DNA of 32,180 bases from an uncultured Clostridia bacterium (GTDB lineage: Bacteria > Bacillota > Clostridia > Oscillospirales > Acutalibacteraceae), in NCBI GenBank assembly GCA_946646305.1, contig CAMPCO010000006.1, positions 1 through 32,180 on the forward strand. Reading direction: 5' to 3'. This document shows, one piece after another, positions 22,728 through 31,788 of this stretch. Position 1 is the first letter of the stretch, and each line of letters starts with the position of its first letter. Position numbers and translations under genes: made by a program. The notes under the pieces were generated by a model that made no database searches, was not told where the DNA came from, and saw nothing but the letters and a program-made list of their open reading frames with translations.

Positions 22728-23999
22728 TTACCTCAATTCCAAATTGCCGCTTTTTATCATCTGTGACACGGCAAGCAGCACGCCTGTTTTCGCCGAATAA
22801 AAATCAAGTCCGCCCTGCATCCAAACGGCATAGGGGTCTCTAAGCGGCGCATCCGCCGAAAGCTCTATGGAAGAGCCGAGGGTGAAAGCCCCCGCCGCCA
22901 TAATAACCTTGTCATCATAGCCCGGCATATCGGCAGGCTCGGGCACAACAAACGAGTCAACCGGCGCGCCCGACTGCATTCCGCGGCAAAAGGCTATAAG
23001 TCTTTCGCTGTTTTTAAGTTTTATACACTGAATAATATCGCCGCGTTTTTCGGTATATTTGGGTGTTGTTTCAAAGCCCAAAAGTTCAAAAAGCGCCGCT
23101 GAATAAACTGCGGTTTTAAGCGCCGATGCCGTTACGCGCGGCGCGGCAAAAAGCCCCATATAAAGTTCTCGGTTATGGCCGAGTGTTGCGCCCACCTCTC
23201 TGCCTACACCGGCGCAGGTCATTCTATAGGCGCATTTTTCAATATATTTTTTCTTTCCCGCTATGTATCCGCCGCAGGGGGCAATTCCGCCGCCCGGGTT
23301 TTTTATAAGCGAGCCGGCTATAATATCGGCGCCGACCGCGACAGGCTCGGTTTTTTGGGTAAATTCGCCATAACAGTTATCCACCATTATAACGGTTGCG
23401 GGGGATACCTCTTTCACCGCATCGCATAGCGCCTTTATTTCCTCAACGGTAAGGCTCTTGCGAAGCGAATACCCGCGCGAGCGCTGAATATATGCCATTT
23501 TATATTCGCCCCAGGAAAGGCGGCTTCTTATAGCGTTTAAATCGGGGGTGCCATCGGGAAGCAGATCGACCTGCTCATAACTGACACCAAAGTCATTAAG
23601 AGAGCCATCGCTTTCTCCCGCATTGCCGAAAACACCCTGAATGGTATCATAGGGCGTACCGGTTAAAACAAGCACCTTGTCCCCCGGGCGCAATATGCCG
23701 AACAGGGCAACCGACAAGGTATGGGTGCCGCTTGCAAAGGTATGTCTTATAAGCGCATCCTCCGCGCCGAAAACCTTTGCGCATATTCGGTCAAGCTTAT
23801 CGCGACCTATATCGCCATAGCCGTAACCCGTACTGCCGGCAAAATCGGTTTCGCTTACCCGCTCTTCTATAAAGGCGTTGAGCACCTTTGTCTGGTTATA
23901 TTCTTCTATCTGCTCTATATCTTCAAAAACAGACTTTGTGCGCTCAAGGCTCAACCTGTCGTATTTTTTGAGTTTTTCATCGAATTCAAAAAAATTCAT
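22728..23999 (-). CDS. Methionine gamma-lyase family PLP enzyme (YnbB-like)
   Basis: A 423-residue fold-type I PLP enzyme matching the family once called aluminium resistance protein. The PLP lysine is Lys233 in I-A-G-S-L-I-K-N-P-G-G-G. Supporting motifs are STGYGYGDIGRDKLD (56-70), HTFASGTHTLSVALFG (86-101), VDNCYGEF (206-213) and PCGGYIAG. Family members are annotated as C-S lyases acting on methionine or cysteine-like substrates, but activity is poorly established. It is 10 bases downstream of a GNAT-like gene in the long operon. Confidence 0.88.
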   Translation of the reverse strand: MNFFEFDEKLKKYDRLSLERTKSVFEDIEQIEEYNQTKVLNAFIEERVSETDFAGSTGYGYGDIGRDKLDRICAKVFGAEDALIRHTFASGTHTLSVALFGILRPGDKVLVLTGTPYDTIQGVFGNAGESDGSLNDFGVSYEQVDLLPDGTPDLNAIRSRLSWGEYKMAYIQRSRGYSLRKSLTVEEIKALCDAVKEVSPATVIMVDNCYGEFTQKTEPVAVGADIIAGSLIKNPGGGIAPCGGYIAGKKKYIEKCAYRMTCAGVGREVGATLGHNRELYMGLFAAPRVTASALKTAVYSAALFELLGFETTPKYTEKRGDIIQCIKLKNSERLIAFCRGMQSGAPVDSFVVPEPADMPGYDDKVIMAAGAFTLGSSIELSADAPLRDPYAVWMQGGLDFYSAKTGVLLAVSQMIKSGNLELR

Positions 24000-24009
24000 T
24001 TTTTCCCCT

Positions 24010-24687
24010 TCATTTTTTTATAAAATATGTTGCCTTTGTTTCGGTTTTAAAACCGTTTTTTAAATAAAACGGAACTATCTGCTCTCTTACCGCGGCAAAA
24101 ACCGTTTTACCGTAAAGGAGGGATAGCAGCTCTTTTAAAACCTTACTGCCATATCCCGCCCGCTTTGAAACCACACCGCAAATAAACGCGGTATCGCTTA
24201 AAGTAAAAGCCATGGAAAGAGCCGTATTGTCTATACATCTTACAACAAGTCCGCCCCTGTTTTTGCGGCGGCAAAAGTCTACGGCAAAGTTTTCAAAAGA
24301 GGGAAGATAAAAATCTTCCGCCTCTTTTAAAAGAGAGTAGACCTCATCGCTTTTAATATCCGTTTCCTTGACGCCGCCCTTTTCTGCCGCTACGGTTTTC
24401 ATAACAAAAACAGAATTTTTTTCATAGCCTTTAAGATTTATTTTTGAAGCGTTTTCAAAACTGCAAAAAATACTTTGCGGGTTTAAAAACTCCAAAAAAG
24501 AAACAATTTCATCATCCTCTTCGCCCGATATAACACATCCGCCGCCCGGCGAATGGGAAATAATAGTGCCCTTGTCATTTAAATAAATCTCGGTCAAATC
24601 GGGGTAGATTTCACAGTCGCTTAAAATTTTAAAGTTTTCAACGCTTAAAGGGGCTAAATCGGGCAGGCGGGAAACCTGTTTTATCAT
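24010..24687 (-). CDS. GNAT-fold acetyltransferase-like protein
   Basis: This 225-residue protein is divergent. A C-terminal GNAT half is suggested by SDTAFICGVVSKRAGYGSKV, where the R-x-G-Y-G element corresponds to the acetyl-CoA loop, and by REQIVPFYLKNGFKTE near the end. The N-terminal half (residues 1-110) resembles the extra domain of two-part GNAT proteins. No substrate can be inferred. The start overlaps the stop of the M42 peptidase gene by four bases (ATGA). Confidence 0.6.
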   Translation of the reverse strand: MIKQVSRLPDLAPLSVENFKILSDCEIYPDLTEIYLNDKGTIISHSPGGGCVISGEEDDEIVSFLEFLNPQSIFCSFENASKINLKGYEKNSVFVMKTVAAEKGGVKETDIKSDEVYSLLKEAEDFYLPSFENFAVDFCRRKNRGGLVVRCIDNTALSMAFTLSDTAFICGVVSKRAGYGSKVLKELLSLLYGKTVFAAVREQIVPFYLKNGFKTETKATYFIKK

Positions 24688-25688
24688 AATTTTTGAATGG
24701 CGGAAATCAGATATTTTGCCAGTGAGTACATACTCTCAACATCCGCCTTACTGCAAACACTTGAAGTGGAATGAATATATCTGCAAGGCACCGACAAGGC
24801 AAGGGTTTTTACCCCCTCGCGAGAGGTGTGAACACCTGCGGCATTGTTGCCGCCATAGGTTCCGCGCTTTGTTTGGCTTTTTATACCCTCTGCCGAAAGA
24901 GCCAAATTAAACAACTCTCGGTTATAAACAGTGCCCCTATCCATAAAGGAAACGGCAACCCCCTCGCCTAAAACACAAACCTGCTTTTCGGGTGTTACCC
25001 CGCCGAGATCGGCGGCGGTTGTGCCCTCTAAAATAATCGCATAATCGGGGTCAAGGGCAAAAGCGGCGGTTTTTGCTCCCACAGAGCCCACCTCTTCGCA
25101 AACCGAGAAGCTGCCGCAGAAATCATATTCGCTCTCGTTTCTTATAAGTTCTATAAGCACCGCACAACCAACGCGGTCGTCAAGGGCTTTTGATAATATC
25201 TTATCGCCCTCGGTAAGATATTCGCCCGAGAGTACCCCGAGGTCGCCCGGTTTTACAAGGCTTTTAGCTTCGGCTTTGTTTTCGGCGCCGATATCGATAT
25301 ACATAGCATCGTAATCGGGCAGTTGCTTTGCGCTCTCACCCTTGCAAAGATGGATGGGCCTGCCCGAAATAACACCGGGGGTTTTGCCGTTTATCATAAC
25401 GCGATGGAAGAAAAGACATTCCTTTTCTATTCCGCCGACCGTTGCAAAACGCAAAAAGCCGCTTTCATCAATATCGGTTATTATTATGCCGACCTCATCC
25501 ATATGGGCGTCAAGCATAATTTTTTTATCCGCTTGTGTTTTACCCTTTTTTTCAAAAAGGATATTGCCGAGATTATCAACCCTGTAATCGCAAAAGCCGT
25601 CTATCCGGCTTATTATATAATCTCTTACCGGCTTTTCGCCGCCGGATGTTGCATCTATTTCACAAAGGGCTTTTAGTGTGTCAAACAT
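24684..25688 (-). CDS. M42 family aminopeptidase
   Basis: A 334-residue cobalt/zinc aminopeptidase of the glutamyl or tetrahedral aminopeptidase type. The metal and catalytic residues are His62 and Asp64 (AHMDEVG), Asp170 (KALDDRVG), Glu198-Glu199 (CEEVGS), Glu221 (ILEGTTAAD) and His306 (RYIHST). Members trim peptides from the N-terminus in large oligomers. A GGAGGGAT site precedes the ATG. It overlaps the other M42 gene by eight bases, forming a tandem pair whose partners differ clearly in sequence. Confidence 0.92.
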   Translation of the reverse strand: MFDTLKALCEIDATSGGEKPVRDYIISRIDGFCDYRVDNLGNILFEKKGKTQADKKIMLDAHMDEVGIIITDIDESGFLRFATVGGIEKECLFFHRVMINGKTPGVISGRPIHLCKGESAKQLPDYDAMYIDIGAENKAEAKSLVKPGDLGVLSGEYLTEGDKILSKALDDRVGCAVLIELIRNESEYDFCGSFSVCEEVGSVGAKTAAFALDPDYAIILEGTTAADLGGVTPEKQVCVLGEGVAVSFMDRGTVYNRELFNLALSAEGIKSQTKRGTYGGNNAAGVHTSREGVKTLALSVPCRYIHSTSSVCSKADVESMYSLAKYLISAIQKL

Positions 25689-26697
25689 TTTTTATCCCTC
25701 CGTTTAAAATATACTTTTCCAAAATATCGCAAGCGGCGACAATATCTTTTATGTTTACAATTTCTGCCGGGGTGTGCATATTGCGAATAGGCACTGATAA
25801 AAGACCCGTTTTAATGCCTGCGCCTGCCACCGATATAACATCCGAGTCGGTGCCTGTCCTTTCGGACATAATTTCGGTATCGTATTTTATATTGTTTTGT
25901 TTTGCTGTGTCTATCATTTTGTCGGAAATATCGCGGCAAAGCACAGGGGAAATTCCCACCATTGCGCCGCCGCCCATAGTACAGGTGTGAACACTTTCAA
26001 TATCGGGGGCGTTGCCAAAGGTTACATCAATAGCTATCGCCTCGTTTGGCCTAACACTGAAAGCGGCGGTTTTTGCTCCGCGGCAACCGAGTTCTTCCTG
26101 CGCGGTCAAGGCAAAAACAACCTTTATTTCCGGCCTTTTCTCGCTAAGTCGCCTTGCAAGCTCCAAAAGGCATACAACCCCAACGCGGTTATCAAGCGAT
26201 TTGCCTGTGAGTTTATCTCCCAAAAGGGAACAAGGCTTTTCATCAAAGCTTACATAATCGCCCGGTGTTACAACCTCTTTTGCCTTTTCGCCTAAGAGGG
26301 TATCTATTTTAAAATCGGCTATATTTTCAAACTTTAATTCCTCTCTGCCTTTTAAATGGGGCGGAACGGAACAAAAAGCGCATTTTATATCGCGCTTGCC
26401 GTGAACCACCACCCTGCGGGAGGGCAGATGCCTTAAATCAATACCGCCGTTTGCGGCAACGGTTAGAAAGCCCGCATCGTCCACATCGGTTACAACAAAA
26501 CCCACCTCATCAATATGGGCGGCAAGCATTAAAGAATATTCGCCCTGTCCGATTGTGGCAATAATATTTTCGCCCTGTACTTTTACATCGGCATATTTTT
26601 CGAGTTCCGCTTTCGCTAAATCGAAAGCCGATTTTTGTGTGCCTATGCAAACCGCACGGGATAATTTTTTAAGTGTTTCTTTTATATATTCACTCAT
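25681..26697 (-). CDS. M42 family aminopeptidase, second copy
   Basis: A 338-residue paralogue of the neighbouring M42 peptidase. The active-site residues are intact: His61 and Asp63 (AHIDEVG), Asp169 (KSLDNRVG), Glu201-Glu202 (AQEELGCRGA), Asp224 (IAIDVTFG) and His308 (IRNMHTP). The fourth ligand is Asp rather than the Glu of the first copy. Two M42 subunits can assemble as hetero-oligomers in archaea, so these may act together (inference). The start overlaps the murD stop by four bases (ATGA). Confidence 0.92.
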   Translation of the reverse strand: MSEYIKETLKKLSRAVCIGTQKSAFDLAKAELEKYADVKVQGENIIATIGQGEYSLMLAAHIDEVGFVVTDVDDAGFLTVAANGGIDLRHLPSRRVVVHGKRDIKCAFCSVPPHLKGREELKFENIADFKIDTLLGEKAKEVVTPGDYVSFDEKPCSLLGDKLTGKSLDNRVGVVCLLELARRLSEKRPEIKVVFALTAQEELGCRGAKTAAFSVRPNEAIAIDVTFGNAPDIESVHTCTMGGGAMVGISPVLCRDISDKMIDTAKQNNIKYDTEIMSERTGTDSDVISVAGAGIKTGLLSVPIRNMHTPAEIVNIKDIVAACDILEKYILNGGIKNV

Positions 26698-28073
26698 AGG
26701 TTATTTACCAGCTCTTTAAAGTATTTTCCGCGTTCAACAAAGTTTTTAAATGCATCAAAGCTTGCCGATGCAGGGCTTAAAAGCACCGCATCGCCCTTTT
26801 CTGCCGCGGCGTGGGCTTTTTGAACCGACTCCGCCAGATTTTCGGTCTTTATGATAACAGGTTTCCCCTTATAATCGGGCGAAGCTTTTACCGAGGCCTC
26901 TATCCTGTCGGCGGTATCACCGCAAAGGTAGAGAATTTTAACCTTTTTTATAAGTTCCGATACCATCGGTTCAAACGGAATATGCTTATCATATCCGCCC
27001 GCAAGCAAAATAAGCGGACGGTTAAAGGCTTTAAGCGCCGCAAGGGTTCTTGTCGGGCTTGAAGCGATAGAGTCGTTATAATAATCAACGCCGTCAAGTT
27101 CTCTTACATGTTCTATGCGGTGTTCAACGCCCTTAAATTCGTGCGCCACCTGTTTTATGCTCTTTATGCTCACATATCCCCAAACGGCGGTGATTGCCGT
27201 GAGATAGTTTTCAACATTGTGGTCGCCCACGATAGATATTTCTTTTTTGTCCATAATCGGAACATCTATGCCGCGATATGCCATATGCAAAACGCCCTTT
27301 TCATCAAGCCAGGCGCCGTTGTTAAGTTTCTTGGTCATTGAAAAGCCCAAAAGCTGACCGCGGGCATATTTCCGCATACTTTCGGTTATTTCGTTATCGC
27401 GGTTGAGTACCGTGCGGGAAAAGGCATTTTGGTGAAGGATAATATTTTTCTTTGCCTCAACATATTCATCCATATCCTTATGAACATCAAGATGATTTGG
27501 CGCTACATTTGTTATAACCGCAACATCGGGGCTTTTGCGCATAGAGATAAGCTGAAAGGAAGAAAGCTCTACCACAACAAAATCATCGGCGGTTATTTTC
27601 TCAATCTCCGGCAAAAGCGGTGTGCCTATATTGCCGCCTATAAACACCTTTTTGCCCTCGGCTTCAAGCATTTTGGCAATAAGGGTTGTAGTGGTGGTCT
27701 TGCCGTCTGAGCCGGTAACACCGAAAATGGTTGCGGGGCAAAGGTCAAAGAAAACCTCCATCTCGCTTGTAACGGCTATGCCGCGCTTTCTGGCGGCTTC
27801 AAGCTCGGGAAGATGATAGTTCATTCCCGGCGTGCGGAAGATAACATCAACCTCTAAATTATCGAGGTAGCCGCTTCCGAGTCTCAGCTTTGCGCCTGCC
27901 GCTTCAAGCTTATCCGCCAAGGGGCCTATCTGGTCGCGCTCTCTTCGGTCGCAGGCATAAACCTTTGCACCCTGCTTTAAAAAGTCGAATATAAGCTGCG
28001 TATGGCTGACGCCAAGGCCGAGCATGGCAATCTTTTTGCCCTTTATCATACTGAAAAACTGTTTAAAATCCAT
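26694..28073 (-). CDS. murD: UDP-N-acetylmuramoyl-L-alanine--D-glutamate ligase
   Basis: Adds D-glutamate to UDP-MurNAc-L-Ala in cytoplasmic peptidoglycan precursor synthesis. The 459-residue protein has a Rossmann-like N-terminal domain (KKIAMLGLGVSHTQL), the ATP-binding loop GVTGSDGKTTTTTLIAKML, the Mg-binding VELSSFQL, NVAPNHLDVHKDMDEY, and the third-domain motif GVEHRIEHV with YNDSIASSPTRTLAAL. These are the standard MurD blocks. It lies 12 bases behind lepA and is not in a dcw cluster here, so cell-wall genes must be elsewhere. Confidence 0.96.
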   Translation of the reverse strand: MDFKQFFSMIKGKKIAMLGLGVSHTQLIFDFLKQGAKVYACDRRERDQIGPLADKLEAAGAKLRLGSGYLDNLEVDVIFRTPGMNYHLPELEAARKRGIAVTSEMEVFFDLCPATIFGVTGSDGKTTTTTLIAKMLEAEGKKVFIGGNIGTPLLPEIEKITADDFVVVELSSFQLISMRKSPDVAVITNVAPNHLDVHKDMDEYVEAKKNIILHQNAFSRTVLNRDNEITESMRKYARGQLLGFSMTKKLNNGAWLDEKGVLHMAYRGIDVPIMDKKEISIVGDHNVENYLTAITAVWGYVSIKSIKQVAHEFKGVEHRIEHVRELDGVDYYNDSIASSPTRTLAALKAFNRPLILLAGGYDKHIPFEPMVSELIKKVKILYLCGDTADRIEASVKASPDYKGKPVIIKTENLAESVQKAHAAAEKGDAVLLSPASASFDAFKNFVERGKYFKELVNNL

Positions 28074-28085
28074 AAGACTACTCCT

Positions 28086-29891
28086 TTAATCATCTAATTT
28101 AAGCACTGCCATAAAGGCATCCTTGGGCACTTCTACCGAGCCAAGCTTCCTCATTTTCTTTTTGCCTTCTTTTTGTTTTTCAAGCAGCTTTTTCTTTCTG
28201 GTTATATCGCCGCCGTAGCATTTTGCAAGAACATCCTTGCGAAGCGCTTTTACCGTTTCCCTGGCGATAATCTTTCCGCCGACCGCCACCTGAACGGGAA
28301 CTTCAAAAAGCTGGCGCGGAATAAACTCTTTTAACTTTTCGGCAATTCTTCGCGCCCTGGTATAGGAGTTTGATGAATGAACAATAAAAGACAGCGCATC
28401 CACCGTTTCACCCGCAAGCATAACATCAAGTTTTACAAGCTCGCTCTTTTTATACCCCGCGGGCTCATAATCAAAGCTGGCATATCCCTTGGTGCAGGAT
28501 TTTAATGCATCGAAAAAGTCATAAACAATTTCGCCTGTCGGCATAACATAGTGAATATCCACCCTGTCGCCCATATATTTCATATCCTTGTAGTCGCCGC
28601 GGTGGTCTTCGCAAAGTCCCATTATGGTTCCCACAAAGGAACTCGGCGCATAGATATGAACATCACTTATCGGTTCCAGCGCCTGCGATACAAGGCTTTG
28701 GTCGGGGTAGTTTGTCGGGTTGTCAACAAAAATGCTTGTTCCATCGGTCAACTCAAACTGATATTTAACCGAAGGGGCGGTTACTATGATTTCAAGATTG
28801 TATTCGCGTTCAAGCCGCTCTTCGATGATTTCCATGTGAAGAAGTCCCAAAAAGCCACACCGAAAGCCAAAGCCCAAGGCCTTTGAGGTTTCGGGTTCAA
28901 AAAGCAGAGAAGCATCGTTTAACTGCAATCTTTCAAGCGCTTCTCTGAGGTCGGGATACTTGGCGCCATCCGCGGGGTAAATACCGCAGAAAACAACCGG
29001 CTTTACATTTTTATAACCGGGCAGGGCTTCGGCGGCGGGATTTTCGGCGCCGGTTATCGTATCGCCCACGCGGGCATCTCTGACCGATTTTATCGAAGCG
29101 GCAAAGTAGCCAACCTCGCCCGCTTCAAGTTCACTGCAAGGCTCAAGCCTTGTGGCGCCCTTTCGACCGAGTTCTATAACATCAAAGTCAGAGCCTGTCG
29201 CCATCATCTTTATGTGGTCGCCAACCTTTATTCTTCCCGACACAACGCGGAAATAAACTATAACACCCTTATAAGCATCATAATAAGAGTCGAATATAAG
29301 GCATTTAAGCGGCGCGTCTCGGTCACCCTTAGGAGCGGGAACATCACGCACAATCTGCTCTAAAACCTCGCTGACATTTGTTCCCGTTTTGGCGGAGATA
29401 AGCGGAGCGGTATCGGCAGGGATGCCGATAATATCTTCTATTTCCTGCTTAACCCTTTCGGGGTCGGCACTGGGCAGGTCAATCTTATTTATAACCGGCA
29501 GTATTTCAAGCCCGTGGTCTGCCGCAAGATAGGTGTTTGCAAGGGTTTGCGCTTCAATGCCTTGCGAAGCGTCAACTACCAGCACCGCGCCCTCGCAGGC
29601 GGCAAGACTTCTCGAAACCTCATAGTTAAAGTCAACATGTCCCGGGGTGTCGATAAGATTAAGCTCGTATTCCTTGCCATCGTTTGCCTTGTAGTAAAGG
29701 GTTACGGCGTGGGCTTTTATGGTTATGCCGCGCTCGCGCTCTAAGTCCATACTGTCAAGTATTTGTTCTTCCATTTCGCGCTCCGCCACCGAGCTTGTAA
29801 GCTCAAGCAGCCTGTCGGCAAGGGTGGACTTGCCGTGGTCGATATGCGCTACTATGCAAAAGTTTCTGATATTTTCAAGCGGAAAAGACAT
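28086..29891 (-). CDS. lepA: Elongation factor 4 (LepA), ribosome back-translocase GTPase
   Basis: A 601-residue translational GTPase that acts on stalled or mistranslocated ribosomes. The G-domain motifs are AHIDHGKST (15-23), the switch I element [17 protein letters not shown] and NKIDLPSA. The LepA-specific C-terminal domain ends in [18 protein letters not shown] and [14 protein letters not shown]. The usual EF-G domain IV is absent, as expected. It is the first gene of the long minus-strand run, with a promoter candidate in the 147-base gap upstream. The spo genes often near lepA (for example hemN or hrcA groups) are not seen. Confidence 0.97.
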   Translation of the reverse strand: MSFPLENIRNFCIVAHIDHGKSTLADRLLELTSSVAEREMEEQILDSMDLERERGITIKAHAVTLYYKANDGKEYELNLIDTPGHVDFNYEVSRSLAACEGAVLVVDASQGIEAQTLANTYLAADHGLEILPVINKIDLPSADPERVKQEIEDIIGIPADTAPLISAKTGTNVSEVLEQIVRDVPAPKGDRDAPLKCLIFDSYYDAYKGVIVYFRVVSGRIKVGDHIKMMATGSDFDVIELGRKGATRLEPCSELEAGEVGYFAASIKSVRDARVGDTITGAENPAAEALPGYKNVKPVVFCGIYPADGAKYPDLREALERLQLNDASLLFEPETSKALGFGFRCGFLGLLHMEIIEERLEREYNLEIIVTAPSVKYQFELTDGTSIFVDNPTNYPDQSLVSQALEPISDVHIYAPSSFVGTIMGLCEDHRGDYKDMKYMGDRVDIHYVMPTGEIVYDFFDALKSCTKGYASFDYEPAGYKKSELVKLDVMLAGETVDALSFIVHSSNSYTRARRIAEKLKEFIPRQLFEVPVQVAVGGKIIARETVKALRKDVLAKCYGGDITRKKKLLEKQKEGKKKMRKLGSVEVPKDAFMAVLKLDD

Positions 29892-29928
29892 TTTTTATCC
29901 TCTTTTTTTAGATTTATCTTATAATTAT

Positions 29929-29957
29929 ATAATATTGCAATTTATATTGTATCACAA
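29929..29957 (-). promoter_or_regulatory. Candidate SigA promoter of lepA
   Basis: On the minus strand TTGTGA (29952-29957), 17 bases and TATTAT (29929-29934) precede the lepA start by 37 bases. The surrounding sequence is very A/T-rich, so alternative hexamers are possible. Confidence 0.45.
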
Positions 29958-29980
29958 CCGCCCCCTCTTTACAACCGCAA

Positions 29981-30020
29981 AAAACAAAAAACCTTTTGCA
30001 AAACTGCAAAAGGTTTTTTA
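29981..30020 (-). terminator. Intrinsic terminator of the AGCS symporter gene
   Basis: A perfect 15-bp inverted repeat (AAAAAACCTTTTGCA at 29986-30000, loop AAAC, TGCAAAAGGTTTTTT at 30005-30019) lies 19 bases past the symporter stop codon. A run of T on the minus strand follows the stem. It separates the symporter from lepA. Confidence 0.85.
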
Positions 30021-30038
30021 AAAACTTTATTTTGTTTT

Positions 30039-31451
30039 TTACTGCTTTAATTTGTGGTTTTTCTTGCCGAAATAATTCTTTGTTTCCTTTGCCACAACAG
30101 AGCTGAGTAACAGCAGTGCTATAAGGTTCGGAATAGCCATAAGACCGTTTAAAGTATCGGAAATATCCCACATAAGCTTGCCGCTTCCCACAGCGCCGAC
30201 AATGCAAACGCCGGCAAAAACAATCTTATAGATATAGTCCACAATCTTGTTTGATTTTGTAAGATAAGCAAAGCAGGACTGACCATAATAGAACCAGCCG
30301 AGAATGGTTGAAAGGGCAAAGAACAAAAGGCTTATCTGAATAACCGTACCGCCCACAGTGCCCGGCAAAATGCTGTTAAAGGCATCGGCTGCCGCGGCGC
30401 CTTTTGATGAAAAGTCATCAAGACTGCCGGTGTAAATTCCCGAAAGAATAACCGCAAAAGCGGTGATGGTGCAGATTATGATGGTATCAACAAATACCTC
30501 AAAAACGCCCCACATAGCCTGCTCGCAGGGTTCATCGGTAGAAGACGCGGCATGGGCAATCGGCGCAGAGCCGAGACCTGCTTCGTTTGAGAAAACGCCG
30601 CGCGCAAAGCCCTGGCGCATAGCCTGAGCGATTACATAGCCGAAAATACCGCCGCCCACTGCTTTAAAGGAAAACGCCTCTTTAAATATCATACCGAAAG
30701 CACCGGGTATATCGGTTATTCTCATGGCGATTAGAACTATACCGCAGATGATATAGAATATCGACATAAAGGGCACAAGCAGGCTTGTAACCTGGCCTAC
30801 GCGCTTAACATTACCGATAATAACCACAGCCACCAAAACCGCCAGAATTATACCGGCTGTAAGCGGGCTTATACCGAAAAGACCGTTTAAAGCGCCGGAA
30901 ATCTCACTGCTTTGCGCAATATTGCCTATACCAAAGCTTGCAAGACCGCCGAATATCGCAAAAATAACGGCAAGCCATTTCCAGTTTTTGCCAAGACCCT
31001 TTGTTATGTAATACATCGGTCCGCCGTGGTTTTCGCCGTTTTCATCCTTTATGCGGTAGCGAATGGCAAGGGTTATTTCGGCATATTTTGTGCACATACC
31101 GAAAAATGCCGAAACCCACATCCAGAAAACGGCACCGACACCGCCCGTAAAGATAGCGCCCGTAACACCGGCGATATTACCCGTGCCGACAGTTCCCGCA
31201 AGCGCGGTGGAAACCGCCTGGAAGGGCGAAAGGTTTTTGCCGTGGTCTTTCTTTTCTTTTTTTACGAAAAGCGAACCGAGCGTGTTTTTCATAATAAAGC
31301 CGAATTTTCTTACCTGGATAAATCCCGTGCGGCAGGAAAGATAAATACCCGTTCCCACAAGAAGCACCAGCATAACAGGACCCCACGCAAAATCATTAAG
31401 CGCACCGTTCACCTTTTCAACAATTTCTAAAAACTTCTCCAAAAATTCCAT
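30039..31451 (-). CDS. Alanine/glycine:cation symporter (AGCS family)
   Basis: Imports alanine or glycine with sodium or protons. The 470-residue protein has about eleven membrane helices. Signature segments are FQAVSTALAGTVGTGNIAG (about 77-95), the NHGGPMYYITKGLG loop, and GFARGVFSNEAGLGSAPIAH, all typical of AGCS. An AGGAG site lies immediately before the ATG. The gene sits behind a glycine riboswitch and its terminator, so glycine is probably a transported substrate. A single copy with its own promoter and terminator. Confidence 0.95.
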   Translation of the reverse strand: MEFLEKFLEIVEKVNGALNDFAWGPVMLVLLVGTGIYLSCRTGFIQVRKFGFIMKNTLGSLFVKKEKKDHGKNLSPFQAVSTALAGTVGTGNIAGVTGAIFTGGVGAVFWMWVSAFFGMCTKYAEITLAIRYRIKDENGENHGGPMYYITKGLGKNWKWLAVIFAIFGGLASFGIGNIAQSSEISGALNGLFGISPLTAGIILAVLVAVVIIGNVKRVGQVTSLLVPFMSIFYIICGIVLIAMRITDIPGAFGMIFKEAFSFKAVGGGIFGYVIAQAMRQGFARGVFSNEAGLGSAPIAHAASSTDEPCEQAMWGVFEVFVDTIIICTITAFAVILSGIYTGSLDDFSSKGAAAADAFNSILPGTVGGTVIQISLLFFALSTILGWFYYGQSCFAYLTKSNKIVDYIYKIVFAGVCIVGAVGSGKLMWDISDTLNGLMAIPNLIALLLLSSVVAKETKNYFGKKNHKLKQ

Positions 31452-31473
31452 CTCCTAAAAAAGATTTTTGATA

Positions 31474-31505
31474 AATAAAAAATGCCACACAAAACGAGTG
31501 TGACA
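31474..31505 (-). terminator. Intrinsic terminator in the glycine riboswitch leader
   Basis: On the minus strand an 8-bp stem (TGTCACAC at 31498-31505, GTGTGGCA at 31483-31490, one G-T wobble) with a 7-base loop is followed by a T-rich run. It lies between the aptamer and the symporter start and is the likely regulated stop. Whether glycine raises or lowers read-through cannot be told from the sequence. Confidence 0.75.
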
Positions 31506-31544
31506 AGCAAAAGGAAATGAAAACCCCAAAAAGGGCTTATATAT

Positions 31545-31655
31545 TTTCTCCATCCTTTTGCCTGAGAGATTCGGCTTTCGCCTTGCACCTTCGGCATTAC
31601 ACTAAAGTAATTCTCCGGAGTATTCTCCGCATGCGGTCTTATCATTCCGCATACA
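31545..31655 (-). ncRNA. Glycine riboswitch, single aptamer
   Basis: On the minus strand the conserved blocks are CTCCGGAGAAT (near 31612-31622), GCCGAAGGTGCAA (near 31585), and AATCTCTCAGGCAAAAGGAT (near 31554-31573), in the right order for one gcvT-type aptamer. There is no second aptamer copy. A hairpin (ATGCGG / CCGCAT, about 31630-31652) lies on the 5' side and may be the shortened ghost partner known from singlet switches. The glycine-responsive control of an amino-acid symporter fits known singlet contexts. Confidence 0.92.
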
Positions 31656-31677
31656 TCAAAGAAACTTTTATTTCGTT

Positions 31678-31706
31678 AGTATATCACCATTAAATGGATA
31701 TGTCAA
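31678..31706 (-). promoter_or_regulatory. SigA promoter of the glycine riboswitch/symporter transcript
   Basis: A perfect TTGACA (31701-31706), 17 bases and TATACT (31678-31683) on the minus strand. Transcription should start near 31670, giving a leader of about 220 bases. Confidence 0.88.
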
Positions 31707-31788
31707 TAATATATTTTATATGTTTTTGGTGACACCGGAAGTTTTTTATGATAAAATAAATCCATAACCAAACCTTGGAGATGATTAT

